Origin: Rebecca billardiae RCC1528
Taxonomy: Eukaryota > Haptophyta
Length of the DNA: 64,000 nt
Reading direction: 5' to 3'
Assembly: GCA_965240325.2 (NCBI GenBank)
Contig: OZ251223.1
Span: 2,666,001-2,730,000, forward strand
The notes beneath the pieces were generated by a model. The model had not been told where the DNA came from. It ran no database searches and saw nothing but the letters and a program-made list of their open reading frames with translations. Below, in pieces: positions 11,464 to 22,008 of the stretch (position 1 is the first letter of the stretch; each line of letters begins with the position of its first letter). Both the position numbers and the translations under genes were made by a program.

Positions 11464-13113
11464 CGTGGCCGCGTCGGGCGACGAGGCCTGCTCCGCGCCC
11501 TCGGTGAGCGCGATGTGGTACGCGTGGCGCACCTCGGCGTGCGCGTGCAGCAGCAGCAGGGGCGAGAAGAAGGTCGCCTGGAAGAAGAAGACGCACACGA
11601 TGCAGCACGCCGTCGTCGCGCAGAAGTACGCGTACACCGGGAAGTCGACGAGCACGCCCGTGCACAGGGCGACCAGCGTGGTCGCCGAGGTGAGCGTGAT
11701 CGCGACCGCAGCCTCCGCCATGGCGTCGGCGAACGAGGCGTCGACGGCGGCGTACATGAACTTCTTCGCCTCCGCGCGGCGCGCGCGGCGCTCGTGCGCC
11801 TTCTCCGCCGGGGCCCCGTCCTCGCCCTCGCGCTGCGCCGCACGCGCCTCGACAGAGAGCCGCTTGGGCGACTTGAGGTGCGCGTCTGCGAGCGCGGCGG
11901 CCGCTGCGTACGGCGGCGGCGTGAAGAGGTCCTTGAGCTCGGCCTGGCGGGCGAAGCAGTCGTAGATGATGATCATGTCGTCGACGCTCACGCCGAGCAG
12001 CGTGAAGATGATCAGCGGGCTCACCGGCGTCAGCGGGATCCCCAGGTACGACGACAGCCCGAAGCCGGAGCCGAGCGAGAGGCCGACGGCGACGGCGCAC
12101 GAGAGGCCGAGCCGCGTGCGCGAGAGCCGCGCGGAGCAGCGCGCCTGGAGGCCGGTGCTGCCGGCGCCGAGCGCGAGCACGCCGGTGACGTACAGCAGCA
12201 CGCAGCCCACCGCGAGCCCCATCAGGTAGCCGTCCTCCGAGACGAACGCCTGCGCCTCGATCTCGTTGATGTGGCGCGAGTAGAGCGTGACTCGCAGCGG
12301 GTGATCGCCCTCGTCCAGGTTCAGCTCGGTGTCGCCCTCCTCGTGGGGGAGCTCGAGCGGCGGCGCGGGCGCGGCCGAGTGGATCCGCCGGATCAGGTGC
12401 CACGTCGCCGCCTCCCACGCCGACGACACGCCGTTGTCGTACCACGGCAGTGTCTGGTCGAGGTAGTAGACGAGCATCACCGCGCGCGCACGCACCGGCT
12501 CTGCGAGCACGTCGTCGCCGCCCTCGTGCGTGACGCCGCCGAGCTCGACGCGGTGCTCGCGGAACGCGATGGTGACGTCCGCGGCCACCTCCTGCTCCGA
12601 GCTCGACGCAAGCCGCTCGCGGTCGTACAGCCACAGCTCGAGCAGCGACGAGACGATGCACACCTTCTCGCCGATCTCGTGCACAAAGCGGCGCAGGCAC
12701 ACGTCGCTGAACATGGCGGGGCGCGGCGCCGCGTCGGGGTCGAGGGAGGAGCCCGCGATGAGCGTCTCGTCCGTCGTCGAGTTCAGGATCGTCTCGTGCA
12801 GGTCGAGCACCTGCAGCAGCGTCTCGCGCTTGACAATGTTGCCGCCGTCTCGGCGCGAGATCAGCACGATGAGCGGATCGGGGTCGAGCCCAAAGGTGTC
12901 GGCCATGTCGTAGCGCAGCCGCGCGAGCTTGGAGCGCTGCTGCACGTACAGCTGCTGCGAACGCACCTCGAACTGGCTCGAGGCCACGATCCCGATGCTG
13001 AGCAGCCCCGCGGTGAGGATCGAGAAGAACATCACCGACTTGGGCGCGCGCGTGATCATCTCGCCAACGTAGCGCGCGGAGCGCTCGATCAGGTGCACCG
13101 GCGAGCACCTCAT
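8355..13113 (-). CDS. Patched/Dispatched-like RND membrane protein with an inserted ShKT domain
   Basis: Two exons on the minus strand, 13113-9211 and 9014-8355, joined in phase 0 across a 196-nt intron (GTGCG...CTCCAG), give 1,520 residues. The start is the first ATG in frame. The layout is that of the Patched/Dispatched/NPC1 superfamily: one span near residues 25-45, a large loop, a sterol-sensing-type membrane block with the proton-relay motif GVSVDDMIIIYD, a Gly/Pro-rich cytoplasmic linker, a second single span (about 701-728), a second large loop and a final membrane block containing ALAIDYSCHLSHAY. The second loop carries a six-cysteine ShKT domain at 10063-10197 (about residues 973-1017; ends CPLTCGLC). 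RND proteins of this class move lipids or lipidated ligands using ion gradients; the substrate here is unknown. A poly-Gly/Ser run lies in the cytoplasmic linker. Divergent from the gene at 13516. Confidence 0.85.
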
Positions 13114-13515
13114 CGTGCTGGCAGCCGCTGGTGCACGCGCACCCGCAGCGCGAGCAAAGGGCCGACCACCCCCCGCACAGAAGGCGTCGTGCTCCGCCTC
13201 ACGCGGGCGGCGGCGTTGCTGCTCCGCGCCACCCACGGGTCCGCTACCAAATTGCGGACGCAAGCACCGTCTGCGCTACAGTAGCTCTGGCCCGGCGGTT
13301 CGCGGGCGGCCCCTTTTTGGGCAACGGGTGCTCTGGCCTTCGCGGCCTTATCGCCACCGCTCGGACGCTCGCGGCTTTCGGCTCGCTCGCGCCTCGCGGA
13401 GCCGGGGCGGCTGATTTAGCGCTGCCGGGGCGGCGCCACCCACCGAACCGGACCGGGCGGCAAGTGCTCTTCTGCTTGCGCCCGCTCGACGCCCCTCAAG
13501 CTCGTTGGCTGGAGC
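13114..13515. promoter_or_regulatory. Bidirectional intergenic region
   Basis: 402 bp between the start codons of the RND gene (minus) and the gene at 13516 (plus). It must hold both promoters. No TATA box or other named element is evident. Confidence 0.5.
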
Positions 13516-14193
13516 ATGGCGCAGCGGGGCGGTGCCCTCGCCCTCCTCGGTGCGTACGACGACAGCGATGATGACGAGGAGGAGAGTGGCGACGACCCAT
13601 CACTCCCTCGGCCGGTCGCTGGACACGTCGGCAGCGATGCTGACGAGGATGGGGTCGACGATGTCGAGGCTCACACGTCTGGCGGTGGCAGTCGCGGTGG
13701 GCAAGGTGCAGAGCACCGACGGAGCTCACCGGCGGCGGCGGCAGCAGCAGCAGCAGCACATTCGGTGCCGGCAACGCATGCACTGCCCTCTGTCGATGAC
13801 TTGCTCGACGGGTGGGACCCCTCGGCAGCGCCGAGCAAACGCCCGGCAACAAGCACGCCGCATCCACCGCGGACATTTTTCGCGGATGATGCGGGCGAGC
13901 CTGAGCAGGCGAAACCTGCCGAGAGGCCGGCGAAGCCCAGTGCACCCAGGACCGCGCCGAACGGCATGGCCCTCCCGCCGCAGGTGGGCCACGGCCGCGC
14001 AAACCGCGTGACCGAGGACCAGGCACATCGCACTGCAGCTGCCCAACGCGCGTCGAACAAGGCGCCGGCGCCCCCGGGCTGGCGGCAGAAGGAGAAGCGC
14101 AAGCGCGAGATCGGGCAGCAGGCCGGATCCAAAGACTGGGTGCAGGACGAGAAGCGGATCCTCCGTCACTCAGGCGTCAACTACGACGCCTGA
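13516..14193 (+). CDS. Conserved small acidic/lysine-rich protein, unknown function
   Basis: Single exon of 225 residues. The N-terminus is acidic (YDDSDDDEEESGDD), the middle is a disordered Ala/Pro/Ser-rich stretch with a poly-Ala run encoded by GCA/GCG repeats, and the C-terminus is compact and basic (GWRQKEKRKREIGQQ, then DWVQDEKRILRHSGVNYDA). An ending of the KEKRKR-x-GQ ... EEKR-x-LR type seems familiar from small uncharacterised nuclear proteins of plants and other eukaryotes, but I cannot name the family. The acidic start and basic end suggest a nuclear or nucleic-acid-associated role; this is inference. Confidence 0.65.
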   Translation: MAQRGGALALLGAYDDSDDDEEESGDDPSLPRPVAGHVGSDADEDGVDDVEAHTSGGGSRGGQGAEHRRSSPAAAAAAAAAHSVPATHALPSVDDLLDGWDPSAAPSKRPATSTPHPPRTFFADDAGEPEQAKPAERPAKPSAPRTAPNGMALPPQVGHGRANRVTEDQAHRTAAAQRASNKAPAPPGWRQKEKRKREIGQQAGSKDWVQDEKRILRHSGVNYDA

Positions 14194-14673
14194 TATCTCC
14201 GGACACGCATGGCCTCGCGTCGGATCACGAGCTGCTGCGCGCGCACGACTGGCACGTGGCACCAGTCTCCACCTGGCGAGTGGCGGCGCCGTGACGACAC
14301 GTCTGACGGTGTGGGTCGAGTCGACGTGTACCAACCAGGCCGTCAAGGCTCCGGGCGGCAGTCTTCGGCGTGGCAGTCGAGATGAACCCGGGCGGGCGGG
14401 GGTACCCAGGGATGCCGCTGCAGCCTGCGGTTAGCAGTGCCCGCGGCGTCCATTCATCCGAGACGACAGCGTTTTGTGACAGAGTCGCCAGTCGCGGTGC
14501 CTGCGTCGGGCTTCCACTCGGCGATGCCAGGGTGATAATAACAATGGTCGGGGGAAGACGGCGTGATGGGTGGGGGGACGCGGAACGCGAGGTCTTGCGG
14601 TGATGACGATTCCCGCCGCATGAAAGGGGAAAGGCGCAAAGCGGCGGGGGCGCCATTGGCCTACAGTAGTACA
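14194..14673. other. Intergenic gap
   Basis: 480 bp between two co-directional genes. In-frame upstream codons at 14563-14566 extend the next ORF, but the extension is low-complexity and I treat it as leader. Nothing else named. Confidence 0.45.
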
Positions 14674-16920
14674 ATGGCGGCGGCAGACGAGCCTTGGTTC
14701 GAGAGGACCACCGCCGACGCGAAGGCGCTCGAGGTCGTTCGCTCCTCGGTGATCGGAGACGGCGCGAGCATCGGCGGCCCCTTTGGCGAGCGCGTGCTGA
14801 CCTTCGCCGACCACGCGGGCTCCGGCCGGCCCCTGCACGTCGTGGAAGACTTCATCGCACACGCGGTCGCGCCCCTGCACGCCGCGCCGCACGCGGACAC
14901 GCACACGGGCCTTCAGAGCGCAGCGCTGCGCGATGAGGCGCGGTCGTGCATCTCCAAAGCTCTGGGTGCCAACCCAGAGGAGTACGTCACGCTGTTCGTC
15001 GGGACGGGCCGGACCGCCGGCGTGCACAAACTCATCGCCGCGCTGGGGCTCGCTCGGCCTCCTGTGCGCCCGCCTGCAGCGCAGCGGCCGGTGGTGTTCA
15101 TAGGCCCGTTCGAGGGACACTCGAACGAGCTACCGTGGCGCGAATCGAACGCCGATGTCGTGGTCGTCCCGGAGGCGCGCGAGACGGGCATACTCGACGT
15201 GCGCATGCTGCGCGCGGCGCTCGCTGCGCACGGCGAGCGGCCGCTCAGGATCGTCTCGTGCTCGGCGGGCTCGGAGGCGACCGGCATCGCGAACCCGGTG
15301 GCGGAGATCACGCTCGCCGCGCGCGAGTGCGGCGCGCTCTGCATCCTCGACTACGCCGCCGCGGCCCCGTACGCGCGCGTGCACGTGTGCCCCGACGAGC
15401 GGCACCCGTCGGCGCGTGTGGACGCGCTCGTGCTCGCTCCGCACAGGCTGCCCGGCGGGCCCGGCGCGGCGGGCGTGCTGGTCGCGCGCCGCGCGCTGTT
15501 CCGGAGCGCCGTCCCTACCGAGCCAGGCGCGGGCACCGCCGCCTTCGTCTCGCCGTGGGAGCACGCCTACGCCCCCGCCCTCGAGGCGCGCGAGGAGGCT
15601 GGCACGCCCGCGCTGCTGCAGGCTGCGCGCGCCGGCCTCGCCGTGCGCACGCGGCAGCTCGTGGGCGAGGGGTGCGCGGCGACGCTGAACGCCGCGGCAT
15701 GCGCGGGCGCCATACGCCGCTGGAGCGCGCACCCCCACATTCACCTCCTCGGCGCCGACCGCAGCGCGTACTGGGCGGCTGACCGATTGCCCGTCGTCTC
15801 GCTCAACATTCTGTGGCCGTCGAGCACGCACGCGTACGTGAGCGCGCGCGGCGATGTCACCGGCCCCTCGGCGGCAGGCGCGGCGGCGCTCGCCCCGGCG
15901 CGGGGCGGCCGGCGGCGGCTGCACCCGTCCTTTGTCGCCACGCTGCTCAACGACGTGTACGGCATCCAGGCGCGAGCGAGCCAGGCGTGCCCCGGGCCGT
16001 ACGCCGCTCGACTGCTCGGCTGGACGCCCGCCGACGCCGCCGAGCTGCGCGCGCTCGTGTGCACGCACGGCCTGCTGGCGGCCGAGCAGCACTGCGTGCG
16101 CGTGAGCCTGTGCTGGAGCATGGAGCCCAAGCAGCTCGAGTTCGTGATCGACGCCGTCGAGCACCTCGCGACGCACGGCTGGCGGCTCCTGCCCCTCTAC
16201 GCCATGCACAGCGCGAGCGGCCGCTGGGTGCACCGCGAGCAGAGGCCACCCCGGCCGCGCGCCCTCCGTGAGTTTGGGCTCAGCCCGGCGCCGGCGTCGC
16301 ACGTGCAGCCGAGCGCGCGCGCGGCGCAAGCGCGCGGCGCCCCTGACGGCGCCGCGCGCTCCAGCATCGAGAGCGCCTCCTCCAAGCCGCTGGCCGAGCG
16401 GCGCTACGCGCAGCTCGCGGGCGCGTCGGACCTATACACGTGTGCGCGCGGCATGGCCATGCCCCTCGCGGAGGCAATCAGGGCGCCTGGCGGCGACTTT
16501 GTGCGCGGGCATGCCGGTCCGCTCGGTGACGACCAGGAGGGCGGTGACAAGCGCGCGCGCCGATGGATGCGCCGCCGCTTCGTCTTTCCGTCGGACGCAC
16601 TGCGCCGCCTCGGGCTGGCTGGCGAGCGCGCGGCGGTCGCGCGCTGGGCGCTGGTGCGCGACTCGCTCCCGCTGACACATGCGCTCTCCCCCGATCTGGC
16701 TTCATTCGGCGCTACTGGCAATGCCGGACACGGTGGCGGCTTTGGCGCTGCACCATCGCATCGTGAGATGCAGCATGCCCACAGGGTCGATGGGAGGCTG
16801 AGTCGTGGGACGATGCCCATGGGGCCTGTGGTCGAGGATGGTGATGCATATCGTCTGACAGGTGCGGTCCTCGGGCCTGGCAGGGAAGCTGGAGGTGCTG
16901 GGGGCTGCACCTTGTCCTGA
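14674..16920 (+). CDS. Class V aminotransferase/cysteine-desulfurase-fold protein lacking the PLP lysine
   Basis: Single exon, 748 residues from the ATG at 14674 (in context acaATGG); a start at 14566 is also open but adds only low-complexity sequence. Class V features are clear: FVGTGRTAGVHKL (cofactor phosphate loop), GPFEGHSNELPWRE with the ring-stacking His, SCSAGSEATGIANPV and ILDYAAAAPYARV with the pyridine-N Asp. The segment that should carry the Schiff-base lysine reads LAPHRLPGGPGAAGVLV, where relatives have HK. The codon is AGG at 15445-15447 (Arg258). Class V enzymes desulfurate cysteine or transaminate; without the lysine this one is predicted inactive or altered. About 180 C-terminal residues beyond the fold are poorly conserved in appearance. 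A single A-to-G difference would explain the change, so a sequencing error or RNA editing must be kept open. Confidence 0.8.
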   Translation: MAAADEPWFERTTADAKALEVVRSSVIGDGASIGGPFGERVLTFADHAGSGRPLHVVEDFIAHAVAPLHAAPHADTHTGLQSAALRDEARSCISKALGANPEEYVTLFVGTGRTAGVHKLIAALGLARPPVRPPAAQRPVVFIGPFEGHSNELPWRESNADVVVVPEARETGILDVRMLRAALAAHGERPLRIVSCSAGSEATGIANPVAEITLAARECGALCILDYAAAAPYARVHVCPDERHPSARVDALVLAPHRLPGGPGAAGVLVARRALFRSAVPTEPGAGTAAFVSPWEHAYAPALEAREEAGTPALLQAARAGLAVRTRQLVGEGCAATLNAAACAGAIRRWSAHPHIHLLGADRSAYWAADRLPVVSLNILWPSSTHAYVSARGDVTGPSAAGAAALAPARGGRRRLHPSFVATLLNDVYGIQARASQACPGPYAARLLGWTPADAAELRALVCTHGLLAAEQHCVRVSLCWSMEPKQLEFVIDAVEHLATHGWRLLPLYAMHSASGRWVHREQRPPRPRALREFGLSPAPASHVQPSARAAQARGAPDGAARSSIESASSKPLAERRYAQLAGASDLYTCARGMAMPLAEAIRAPGGDFVRGHAGPLGDDQEGGDKRARRWMRRRFVFPSDALRRLGLAGERAAVARWALVRDSLPLTHALSPDLASFGATGNAGHGGGFGAAPSHREMQHAHRVDGRLSRGTMPMGPVVEDGDAYRLTGAVLGPGREAGGAGGCTLS

Positions 16921-17114
16921 TCGCGATGATGACCGATATATACTGTATCAGCCGGCGCGCCTAACTATAATACTACGACTACTGATACTGATGTGCGCCG
17001 GGCCCGCAACGACATTCAAATTCAGAGTCACGCAGGCCCGGGGCCGCCGTTTATATGTACGCGGTTCCAATGTATACAGAGTCAGTATGTATGATGTATG
17101 TATGTATGTATGTG

Positions 17115-17145
<31 letters not shown>

Positions 17146-17834
17146 ATATATAGCTGCTTATTAGCGCTAAGCACCGTCGCAGTAGGGGCCACTAACTAAT
17201 AGAGAGACGGAGAGAGCGAGCGAGAGAGAGAGAGAGAGAGAGAGTGTGTGAGTGAGAGAGAGAGAGTTAACCGATGCTACTGATCAGCTGAATCATGAGC
17301 TGATGTGATATGTAGTACAGTCAGCAGCATAAGCTACAGCATTCTGAGTCAATCATTCTCGAGACTAAGTCGCTGATCGAGTCATCAGTCGTAACAGGCT
17401 ACAGTCATAATAGTTATAGTCGTAGTCCAATGCACCGGTCTACTATAGTACTAACAGTGTACTAACAGTCCCGCCTGCGGCCTGGGCTCCGCGATGAATG
17501 ATGATGATGATCATGACGGCGACGCAGTTCTGACTAACGATTGTCGGCGCGGGCCGGGCGGGCTGCTCGTCACAGCGCAGCCGGCCAGTGCCACCGCGGA
17601 TCGCGGCGCATCAATCCATCATCATTACTCTGAGCTCGTCGTCAGTCTCTGTTAGTCCGTCAGGCTGCGCGTGAGCCGGGAGTCAATTACGAAAGTGACT
17701 TAATGGACTCCGAGGACTCCCGGGACCGCGCCGACTCAGACTCCGTTGTACTACTCACTGAATTTCATTTTCAGTACGGGCTCGCGCAGTAGTGAGTCAC
17801 TCTCGCAGTACCGAGGTGGCAGCCCCGCACGCGA
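16921..17834. repeat. Intergenic gap with TG/TA/GA microsatellites
   Basis: AT-richer than the genes around it. It holds a TGTA/TA/TG run at about 17095-17155 and a GA run at about 17210-17265, then irregular short-tandem sequence. No coding signal. Confidence 0.6.
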
Positions 17835-18347
17835 TCACAAGTGCATCTCCAGCATCCCTCCGCCCGTCAGACATCCGTTCACCACGTCGAGGAGCTTGTC
17901 GTTCTCGAGCGCCGCCGCAACGCGCTCCTTGTCGTTGAGCTGCTTGTTGACAGCATGCTCGGACGAGTGCGTGCCAGGCGCGACATAAATGTCCACTTTA
18001 AAGCGTTCGGGAACAGAGCGCAGGAGCTTCACGCGGATACACAGCCCAATCAGCGTCACCATGCTGCAGTGGGGCACCGTGGGCGTGAAGTGAATCGAAA
18101 TCACGTTGTCCACGAGCTTGATAGACTCGAGCCGCACGACTTTGAGCTCTTCGAGTGAGTGCGGGTGCTCGGGATCGTTGATGCGCCGAATGTGCTCGAA
18201 TACCTCGAGCGGGTCGATCTCATCGACCGCATCTTCGTCAAGCTCCTGCGCGCAATCCAACGCGCTTCGCTTCAGCTCCGCCGCCGCGTGGATGGTTGGA
18301 GCGGCATTGTCAAGGCCTTGCATTGCGGCAGCCATGCTGCTTTCCAT
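17835..18347 (-). CDS. CIAO2B: Cytosolic iron-sulfur assembly component 2B (MIP18 family)
   Basis: Single exon, 170 residues, the usual length. MIP18/DUF59 family member that acts in the cytosolic Fe-S targeting complex with MMS19 and CIAO1 and delivers clusters to nuclear and cytosolic proteins such as DNA polymerases and helicases. Hallmarks are near-textbook: [14 protein letters not shown], the [16 protein letters not shown] segment with the reactive cysteine (Cys94), and [20 protein letters not shown] at about 125-144. It starts 97 bp from the oppositely oriented RSPH9 gene, so the two probably share a promoter. Identification is secure; choosing 2B over 2A rests on the overall pattern. 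Confidence 0.95.
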   Translation of the reverse strand: MESSMAAAMQGLDNAAPTIHAAAELKRSALDCAQELDEDAVDEIDPLEVFEHIRRINDPEHPHSLEELKVVRLESIKLVDNVISIHFTPTVPHCSMVTLIGLCIRVKLLRSVPERFKVDIYVAPGTHSSEHAVNKQLNDKERVAAALENDKLLDVVNGCLTGGGMLEMHL

Positions 18348-18444
18348 GAATTCTTTTGCGGACGCGGCCGTTTTTCCTTTTCGGTCTCATCGCGCGGGTT
18401 GTTTGCGTTTGCAGTGCAGCGGCCAGCCAGACGTTACCGACGCC
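18348..18444. promoter_or_regulatory. Very short bidirectional promoter (CIAO2B / RSPH9)
   Basis: Only 97 bp separate the two start codons, so both 5' leaders and promoters must fit here or overlap the opposite coding region. It contains a T-rich stretch (TTTTTCCTTTTCGG). Confidence 0.6.
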
Positions 18445-19446
18445 ATGACTGACGCCTCGAGGCCGGGGTTGTTCGACGCGGCGTGCACCGCCGTGGGCTA
18501 CAACTTCATCAGCCCGGAGGTGTGCGCCGGCGCTGCTCGTCGCTCGCCCGCATCATCCACAGCTGTGCCCTGCTGACCGACCGACCAGCTCACGCCTCGT
18601 GTCGCGCGCGCGGGCGCAGGTCCGAGCAGGGATGAAGGTGAGCTTGCCCGTACTGCAGAAGGAGTACGGCTTCAAAAAGATGTACCTCTGGGGCAAGCTC
18701 AAGGGCATGTCGGCCGATTACTACATCGCCATGGGCGTCTTCCACTCGCTGAAGGAAAGCGAGAAGAAGTACTTCTACTGGTGCGAGCGCGCCTGCGCGC
18801 ACAGACTCGCGCGCTCGTGGACAGCACACGCGCGCGCTGCTGTCATACAGCATGAATGATCGGCGCCCCACCGTGCACGCATCGCGCGCCCGCGCGCAGC
18901 TCCGACGGCGTGAGCTGGGCCCAGATGGTCGAGCCAGACGCAGACACCGTCGCGGTCTGCGCGAAGATCCCTGCGAACGCGGCCCTGACGGGCGACGCTG
19001 CCTTCCAGTACACGGTGACCAAGGAGGTGCCGGAGGGCGAGGAGCCGCCGGAGAATGAGGAGGACCTCGTCGCCAAGCCGACGGAGGATGTGCGCGTGGC
19101 GTGTATGGTGAAGGAAATCGACGCGGCTATCGCGATGGTCCCGGTGGGCGCCATCACACCCGACCCGAAGCTTGGGGTCCCGGTCGACAACACAACGTTT
19201 GGAGGGCTGAGCCAGCCCGCGGCACTCGCGCTCACGTCGTGGGAGCTGCTGAACGGCACGTCAACGTCTCACCAGCTCGTGGGCTCGCTGAAGTCCAAGT
19301 ACATCCCCTCGCACGAGCTCGCCGTTCTGCGCAGCCTCCTCTGGCCAGGCTTCGCCGCGTACGCCGCACCGAACAGCAGCAAATGGGGCTACTGCTACGT
19401 GGGCGACGGCCAGAAGAATGCAGACATCGCCTTCTGCCTGCCCTGA
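18445..19446 (+). CDS. RSPH9: Flagellar radial spoke protein 9 homologue
   Basis: Three exons, 18445-18519, 18620-18780 and 18900-19446, joined across 100- and 119-nt introns (GTGTG and GTGCG donors, GCGCAG acceptors), give 260 residues, close to family size. RSPH9 is a radial-spoke component needed for motile 9+2 axonemes. Matching segments are GYNFISPE, the KKMYLWGKLKGMSADYYIA block, a central acidic insert, IDAAIAMVPVGA, FGGLS, LAVLRSLLWPGF and a C-terminal WGYCYVGDGQKNADIAFCLP. The second junction completes a Cys codon and restores the KYFYCSDGVSW reading. Its presence shows that the organism builds motile flagella. Confidence 0.93.
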
Positions 19447-20391
19447 TCATGGCGCTGCGCTCGCGACGGAGCCCTTCGTGGGCGGGGTGTGCGCGGATGC
19501 TCGGCAGGGCCGTACCCCGCACGAGGCGCGTTGTAGGCGTCCCCGACACGGTGCCCACCACTGGCCCACCCTCACAGGCAGCACTCATACTGGCCCGCGT
19601 TCGGAACCGAGGCCACACAGCGGTTACTCCATGTCGTCGTCATTTCACGTTCAGTCGGCCGCGGAGTGCTGGTGTGCTGTACGTGTGCAGCCTTGCTCAG
19701 CCTGCTGGGCTGTCGAGTCACGGGCGGCGGGTCCAGTGACACTGCTGGGCCGTGCCACTGCCAGCGTGCGCCCGTGAGGCGTGCCACGCCCCCGGAGTGC
19801 CGTGCCGTCAGCCGTGCCGCCGCCGACGCCATATATTATAGTCGTGATATATTCCCCGATCTGATGATTTTGAGTGATGATTTATTCTGACTGCTAATTG
19901 ATGCACACTGATACTGATGACGATATGTCGGAGCTGTGAAGCTGTCTGGCACCGTCTAACGTCTTCCGAGCCAAGAGCTGTCTGCCTAGCACTAGCAGCA
20001 AGCTCGCGGCGCCCATCACCATGGCCGTGCCGGCGACGCCGCGGGCCGGCCCGGCCGGGCGGCGACGGCGTGCGCACTGCGCAGCCGGCAGCCGCGGCGC
20101 ACGGGCGCAGTCGGCAGTGCGCCGCCTGCGCGCCGCGTGGCGCGTCCGCGCCGCGGTGCGCGTCCGTCCCGGTCCGCCGATGATATCGACGATATCATCG
20201 TGTCCGTCCTACTAAGATTTGAGGTGAGTAAGACCGCGTCACCTTCAGACTGAGACTCACTGTCTCAGTCTCAGAGGCGGACTTCAGTACACTCATCACA
20301 GATGACAGAGTGACAGAGTGTCGGACTGTCGGTCATGCCAGTGACATCGCCATCGGGTAACGCCCATCACTACTCATCCATCATAAATAAT
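19447..20391. other. Intergenic gap
   Basis: No coding signal. Contains a perfect 23-bp inverted repeat at 20178-20200 and ends at the boundary of the dispersed element that starts at 20392. Confidence 0.5.
20178..20200. repeat. Perfect 11-1-11 inverted repeat
   Basis: CGATGATATCG and CGATATCATCG are exact reverse complements around one A. Possible dimer-binding site or a chance palindrome in AT-richer spacer. Confidence 0.6.
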
Positions 20392-22008
20392 GACCGCGTT
20401 CCGCGGTCCTTTTCCGTAGAACGAACGTAGTTCGGGGCCCGCGGTGGCGGTGCACCCTCCGTCGCAGTCGTCCCGTACACGTGTAACTAGACTCCATCCA
20501 GCGGCGCGCCGCCCCAGCGCCGCGCCGCCGCCGGCGTGCGCCGAGTGTGGATGTCGGTCGTCGGCCGAGCTGCCCTCATCACAGACGGCCCTTACCTGAC
20601 CCCCTGCGCGTGCGCGACGGCCGACAGGCGGATGCGACTCGGCGTGATCGACGCACGAGCGCGACTCTTGCACGCCAGGCCACCGGCGGAGCTGACTGAC
20701 AGCCAGGGAGCCGGACGGCGCGGGACCGCGCGGATTCGACCGTTCGTTCGGGCCTGCCGCTGACCGTCGTCGCCGCGACGCCAGCAGCGCAGGAGTAGAT
20801 GATCTGCAGGTCAGTAGGGTTCGACCTGCGCGCCTGCGCGACGGCCGACAGGCGGGCGCGAGGCGTGAGCGACGCATGAGCGCGACTCTACGTGCACACC
20901 AGGCACCACGCGGCCGAGCTGACTGACCGCGAGCCAGGGAGCACGGTGCGAGCAGCCATGCAGCACCGGTGCTTGCGCGCGCCGCGCGTGCACGGGGTGA
21001 CACACCTCGGTCAGGCTCGGCACGCGTCGCAGAGGCACGGCCAGCTCTGGGCACGCCAGGCGCCCAGGCCACGCGGAGCTGACAGCCACGGGGAGCCGAC
21101 GGCGCGCGGGGCCGCGGCCAGTTCCGAGTTCGACTTGCGCCTGCTCTGAAGAAGAGTTCTGGGAGACCCTGGCGGAGAGGCATGGCAAGGGGGGCGTGTG
21201 GTGAAGTCGGAGACTCCGAGATCGATCAGTCCGGCATCATGCGCCGCTGCCCCCGAGCTTGCGAGAGCCCGAACACAGGGCGGCGGCTGCGGCGGCGGCG
21301 GCGCGGCCGCGCGCCGGCCGGCCGCGCAGGCATCGACAGGGCGCGGCAGGGGCGTGCGGAGTGACTAGTGAGCGGGCACGAACGCGATGTCGACGGCCGT
21401 CGGGACCCGCCGCAGACGCGCGCTCCAGGCGCCACTCGGCACTTGCCACGCGCACCTGCCCATCGAGCGCCCCCTTGCGGACCAACCAAGAGTCGTCGCG
21501 GCTCGCTCGCCACCCCAGAAGAAACCTGCACAGCACGTCGTCCTTGCGACGGCGGCAGGTTTTGAGCTCGCCAGCTCGGTAAGTCAGTGACTATGGAATG
21601 GGCTGGCAACGAATAGCTGCGCGGGTATTTTCAATAAGGCTTGCGGGTTTTAGACTCTAGATACCAACCGCCGCGAAGCCAAGTTCATATTCATCAAGGC
21701 GGAGGCAAACTATCACACATGAACGAGAGTCTACCCACAAAATCGCGCTCGTAACGAACCGTTACACTAATGTCACGTCCAGCTGACGTCCAGATCGCAC
21801 TTTACTTAAGGGAATCAGCTGGGCGCGGTTATTTTCGGCCTAATAGACCTCTCTATGCGATCTCAAAAACTCGAAACTCGGTCTCCGCCAGCCCTAAAAA
21901 TCGCCCCCCGTCCCTTTTTTCTTGATCAAAGATCTTTTTGAAACGTGGTTCGGGCCCGCTGGTGCGGGCTCCACGCTGCGCGCTCCGCCCTGCACCGCGG
22001 GCCATAAC
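20392..22008 (+). mobile_element. Dispersed non-coding element, copy A (possible Helitron-like or other non-autonomous transposon)
   Basis: The 1,617-bp segment is matched in reverse orientation by 28221-29920. Homology begins sharply at a small stem-loop, GACCGCG-TTC-CGCGGTC (20392-20408), continues through CCGTAGAACGAACGTAGTTC, and ends at GGGCCATAAC (to 22008). Well conserved blocks lie at about 20392-20490, 21130-21480 and 21850-22008; the middle is diverged. Internally it repeats a unit of very roughly 200 bp built around CGACGGCCGACAGGCGG and GAGCTGACTGAC. It has no convincing protein gene, so it would be non-autonomous. The class is inference: a terminal hairpin, internal tandem repeats and AT-rich insertion points are compatible with Helitron-like elements, but no CTRR end is visible. 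Confidence 0.6.

Noticed and set aside
20750-20840. Possible tRNA B-box (GGTTCGACC) inside element copy A
   Set aside because: No A-box or cloverleaf could be built around it. It belongs to the repeated sub-unit of the element.
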